Shown one piece after another: positions 61,468-64,000 of a DNA stretch of 64,000 bases. Source of the DNA: Streptococcus dysgalactiae subsp. dysgalactiae (GTDB taxonomy: Bacteria; Bacillota; Bacilli; Lactobacillales; Streptococcaceae); the NCBI RefSeq assembly GCF_900459225.1, contig NZ_UHFH01000003.1:712501-776500 (forward strand), given 5' to 3'. The notes beneath the pieces were generated by a model. That model was given only the letters and a program-made list of their open reading frames with translations, was not told the DNA's origin and did no database searches. Within the stretch, counting starts at the first letter, position 1; each line of letters begins with the position of its first letter. The position numbers and the translations under genes were made by a program.

Positions 61468-63771
61468 GTGATAGATAATGCCATTACCGTTCATTATCAT
61501 AGTCGTCAAGGAAACTACTTTAATTTAAGTTTGTGGCAGTGGCAAGATGGGAAATGGGGAAAAGATGCCTACTTCTCTCGATTTGATAGTTTTGGTGCAG
61601 TAGCTCAGTTAAGTTATCCGGCTCCTTACTTTTTAAGCCATGCTTATGTGATTGTAAAAGATCAATTGTGGCAGCACAAAACGATTGATTATCGTATTGA
61701 CCGTGACTATGGTGTTCCAAAAACAGAAGTTTGGCTAGTGGACGGTGATGACACTGTTTATTATTCAAGGCAAGCTGCAGTTGCTAGTCGTTCGTATGGG
61801 CGTAGAATGGCTCATTCGTTTGATATGGCAGTTAACAGCAAAGCTTTCGATAAGCGTTGGGGATTTAATGGATGGCTTGGTTTTCGTTACCAGGAGAATC
61901 AGACGACCTTTCGCTTATGGGCTCCGACTGCTGAACGAGTTGATCTGATTTTATATGATTCAACGGCTGAACGAGCGAGCGTAGAGAGAGTTGTTCCTAT
62001 GATTCGCGGCCATGTCAGTAATCCTGAAGATCATTCTAAAAATACTCACGGAGTGTGGGAGTTATGTTTAGAAGGAGACTATAACTATCAGGCCTATCGT
62101 TATCGAGTGTATTACCGTAAACGGACCTTTAGAGATACACGAGACCCTTATGCCATTGCAACAACGGCTAATGGTCGTCGCTCCATTGTGATTGCCCCTA
62201 ACCAGCTAAAGCCAGAAGGTTTTGAAGTCAAACAGGGCAAAGAAGCAACGTGGAGACTAGACAATCCTAATCAAGCTGTTATCTATGAAATGCATGTGCG
62301 AGACTTCTCAAAATCTGAGACTTCAGGTGTCAGTCCATTACATCGTGGTAAATTTAAAGGATTGATTGAAAAAGGAACGCGTAACGAATTTGGGGACAAG
62401 ACTTGTTTTGATTATGTCACGTCATTAGGGATAACTCATATTCAGTTGCAACCTCTTTTTGACCATCATCAAATCATTGAAGACAGTGGGGAATATGCCT
62501 ATAACTGGGGATATGATCCTGAAAATTATAATGTGCCTGATGCGAGTTTTACCAGCAATCCTCACGAACCTGCGACACGTATTTTAGAATTAAAAGAAGT
62601 GATTCAAGCTTATCACGATGCTGGTATTAATGTCATCATGGATGTGGTCTATAACCATACCTTTTCATCTAGGGACTCAGCATTCCAACTAGCTGTTCCT
62701 GATTATTATTACCGGATGAATCCCAACGGAACCTTCCAAAATGGGTCGGGATGTGGTAATGAGACGGCTAGTGAAAAGGAAATGTACCGTAAGTACATGC
62801 TTGATTCTATTTTATATTGGACCAAAGAATTTAATATTGACGGTTTTCGTTTTGATTTAATGGGCTTGCATGATATTGAAACCATGAATCTTATCAGACG
62901 GGAATTAGATAAAATTGACCCAAGAATTCTTGTTTTTGGAGAAGGATGGGATATGGGAGTAGGGTTAGCTCCTGAACAAAAAGCTAAAAAAGATAATGCT
63001 TACAAGATGCCAGGAATTGGTTTCTTTAATGACGATCAGCGTAACGCGGTTAAAGGCGCAGAAATCTATGGGACATTTGAGGAAGGTTTTGCCTCTGGTG
63101 CAGCTACCGAAGATTGTGTTGCCAAGTCTATTTTGGGGAGTGATGAATTGGTCCACTATTTAAGTCCTAGTCAGGTAGTGAACTATGTAGAAGCTCATGA
63201 CAACTACAACTTGAATGACCTCTTTTGGGCGCTCAATCCAACTGATAATCAAGAAGAACATACTCGTCGTATCCAGCTAGCTTCTGCCATGAATATCTTG
63301 ATGCAGGGCATGTGTTTTATGCAGATTGGTCAGGAGTTTCTAAGAACTAAATTATATCCGACAGGAGAACAAGGAGAACTCACCCATGCAGACAAAGAAA
63401 GAGCTATGAATTCTTATAACGCTCCAGATCAGGTAAATCAAATTGACTGGAGACAGGTCACTCTAGAAAAAGAAACCGTTGCTTTTATGAAAAAATTAAT
63501 TTTTTTGAAAACAAAAACCCATCTGTTTTCATATCCAAGTTTCGAAGAAATTCGTCGTCATGTCTATATTGAAAAAGCGGATAAAGGTACTGGTTTTATC
63601 AGCTTCACAGTGGATGATAAAAGAAAATACAAGGTTATTTTCACAACTTCTGGCAAACGCTTGCAATCATGTGTCGAGCATGATATAATTGAAACAAATG
63701 ACAAGCGCTTTCAAAAAAGGGAGTTGTTACTCAATCCTTTGACAGCGATGATCCTTGATATTACAGAATAA
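61468..63771 (+). CDS. pulA: Type I pullulanase
   Basis: 767 aa from GTG 61468 (AAAGGAA before it). N-terminal CBM-like beta domain, then YNWGYDPENYNVPD (pullulanase signature), INVIMDVVYNHTF, DGFRFDLMGLHD (catalytic Asp) and VFGEGWDM (catalytic Glu). No signal peptide, so it is cytoplasmic and cuts alpha-1,6 links in glycogen or maltodextrins. It follows the lipid kinase closely and precedes the glgB-like gene, suggesting glycogen metabolism. Confidence 0.92.
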   Translation: MIDNAITVHYHSRQGNYFNLSLWQWQDGKWGKDAYFSRFDSFGAVAQLSYPAPYFLSHAYVIVKDQLWQHKTIDYRIDRDYGVPKTEVWLVDGDDTVYYSRQAAVASRSYGRRMAHSFDMAVNSKAFDKRWGFNGWLGFRYQENQTTFRLWAPTAERVDLILYDSTAERASVERVVPMIRGHVSNPEDHSKNTHGVWELCLEGDYNYQAYRYRVYYRKRTFRDTRDPYAIATTANGRRSIVIAPNQLKPEGFEVKQGKEATWRLDNPNQAVIYEMHVRDFSKSETSGVSPLHRGKFKGLIEKGTRNEFGDKTCFDYVTSLGITHIQLQPLFDHHQIIEDSGEYAYNWGYDPENYNVPDASFTSNPHEPATRILELKEVIQAYHDAGINVIMDVVYNHTFSSRDSAFQLAVPDYYYRMNPNGTFQNGSGCGNETASEKEMYRKYMLDSILYWTKEFNIDGFRFDLMGLHDIETMNLIRRELDKIDPRILVFGEGWDMGVGLAPEQKAKKDNAYKMPGIGFFNDDQRNAVKGAEIYGTFEEGFASGAATEDCVAKSILGSDELVHYLSPSQVVNYVEAHDNYNLNDLFWALNPTDNQEEHTRRIQLASAMNILMQGMCFMQIGQEFLRTKLYPTGEQGELTHADKERAMNSYNAPDQVNQIDWRQVTLEKETVAFMKKLIFLKTKTHLFSYPSFEEIRRHVYIEKADKGTGFISFTVDDKRKYKVIFTTSGKRLQSCVEHDIIETNDKRFQKRELLLNPLTAMILDITE

Positions 63772-63797
63772 CCTGAGGTTTCTCAGGTTATTTTTGT
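63767..63797 (+). terminator. Terminator after pulA
   Basis: AATAACCTGAG (63767-63777) pairs with CTCAGGTTATT (63782-63792) around GTTT, followed by T-run. It separates pulA from the next gene. Confidence 0.85.
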
Positions 63798-63877
63798 TTT
63801 CTTGAGGCATAATCTTGTCTGGGATGAACCTGAAAATAGAGGTTTAAAAAGAGTGAGGATTAAAAGAGGGTGATGAA

Positions 63878-64000
63878 ATGGACAATGAGTTAGCGCTTTA
63901 CACATTTGGCACCGGGGAGAATAACCAGTTGCAAGATTACTTGGGTGTTCACCGGGTTGACATAGATTATAAAACTGCTTACGTTTTTAGGGTGTGGGCT
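63878..64000 (+). CDS. glgB: 1,4-alpha-glucan branching enzyme, N-terminus (cut by window edge)
   Basis: 41 codons from ATG 63878 (GAGGGTGATGA before it): MDNELALYTFGTGENNQLQ, then DYLGVHRV and YVFRVWA. The LYTFG-x-GE and YLG-H--------F-VWAP patterns are typical of GlgB. Runs off the right edge. Its presence after pulA suggests a glycogen operon, which I do not recall from S. pyogenes. Confidence 0.72.
   Translation, partial: MDNELALYTFGTGENNQLQDYLGVHRVDIDYKTAYVFRVWA

Overview
The window comes from a low-GC pyogenic-group Streptococcus. Pointers are a streptolysin S precursor gene (sagA) next to an SpnA-type wall-anchored nuclease, a preQ1-II riboswitch in front of queT, the streptococcal order rodA - HAD - gyrB - ezrA - serB-like - eno, and a prophage carrying a streptodornase (Sda1 type) and paratox. 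The streptolysin S operon is gutted (sagA kept, sagB reduced to a fragment, sagC-sagH missing, sagI truncated), and pulA is followed by a gene that looks like glgB. This fits a non-beta-haemolytic member such as S. dysgalactiae (perhaps subsp. dysgalactiae) better than S. pyogenes. The species call is inference from gene content and remembered homologues.

Positions 1 to about 41,200 are the right-hand 41 kb of a siphovirus-type prophage; its left end and integrase lie outside the window. Order: lysogeny switch (ImmA-like protease and CI-like repressor leftward, Cro-like gene rightward, operators between); early genes (small ORFs, SbcC-like ATPase, Sak4-like ATPase, DUF669 protein, helicase, primase-helicase, a candidate origin); many small accessory genes (RusA, YopX, methyltransferase, tiny membrane proteins); ArpU late regulator; a non-coding region rich in RNA folds, including two tRNA-like minihelices; terminase, portal, minor head protein, scaffold, N4-gp56-type capsid; connectors, tail tube, chaperones, tape measure, Dit, Tal, collagen-like fibre, gp58; holin, a 36-aa membrane protein, and a glucosaminidase-CHAP-SH3b lysin. 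Beyond the lysin lie cargo genes: a 54-aa/GNAT gene pair with its own promoter, the DNase on the minus strand, and paratox. The right junction holds a tRNA-Arg 3' fragment plus 49 bp of flank, repeated exactly 206 bp further right as part of an intact tRNA-Arg(CCU).

41.4-50.3 kb is core chromosome: rodA, a HAD hydrolase, gyrB, ezrA, a SerB-like phosphatase, a yueI-like gene (minus) and eno. 50.3-53.2 kb is the decayed sag locus with a degenerate IS982-type transposase. spnA follows, with a perfect catabolite-response element match upstream; an IS3-family element sits in what looks like its terminator. Then queT under its riboswitch, ligA, a lipid kinase, pulA and the start of glgB.

Points most worth a second look: the orphan sagA; the tRNA-like minihelices before terS; a nuclease-like tail on the minor head protein coupled to an immunity-like gene; an apparent insertion of a three-gene tail-fibre cassette at a 12-bp repeat; repeated minus-strand mini transcription units in the prophage; and the internal translation start in the lysin.
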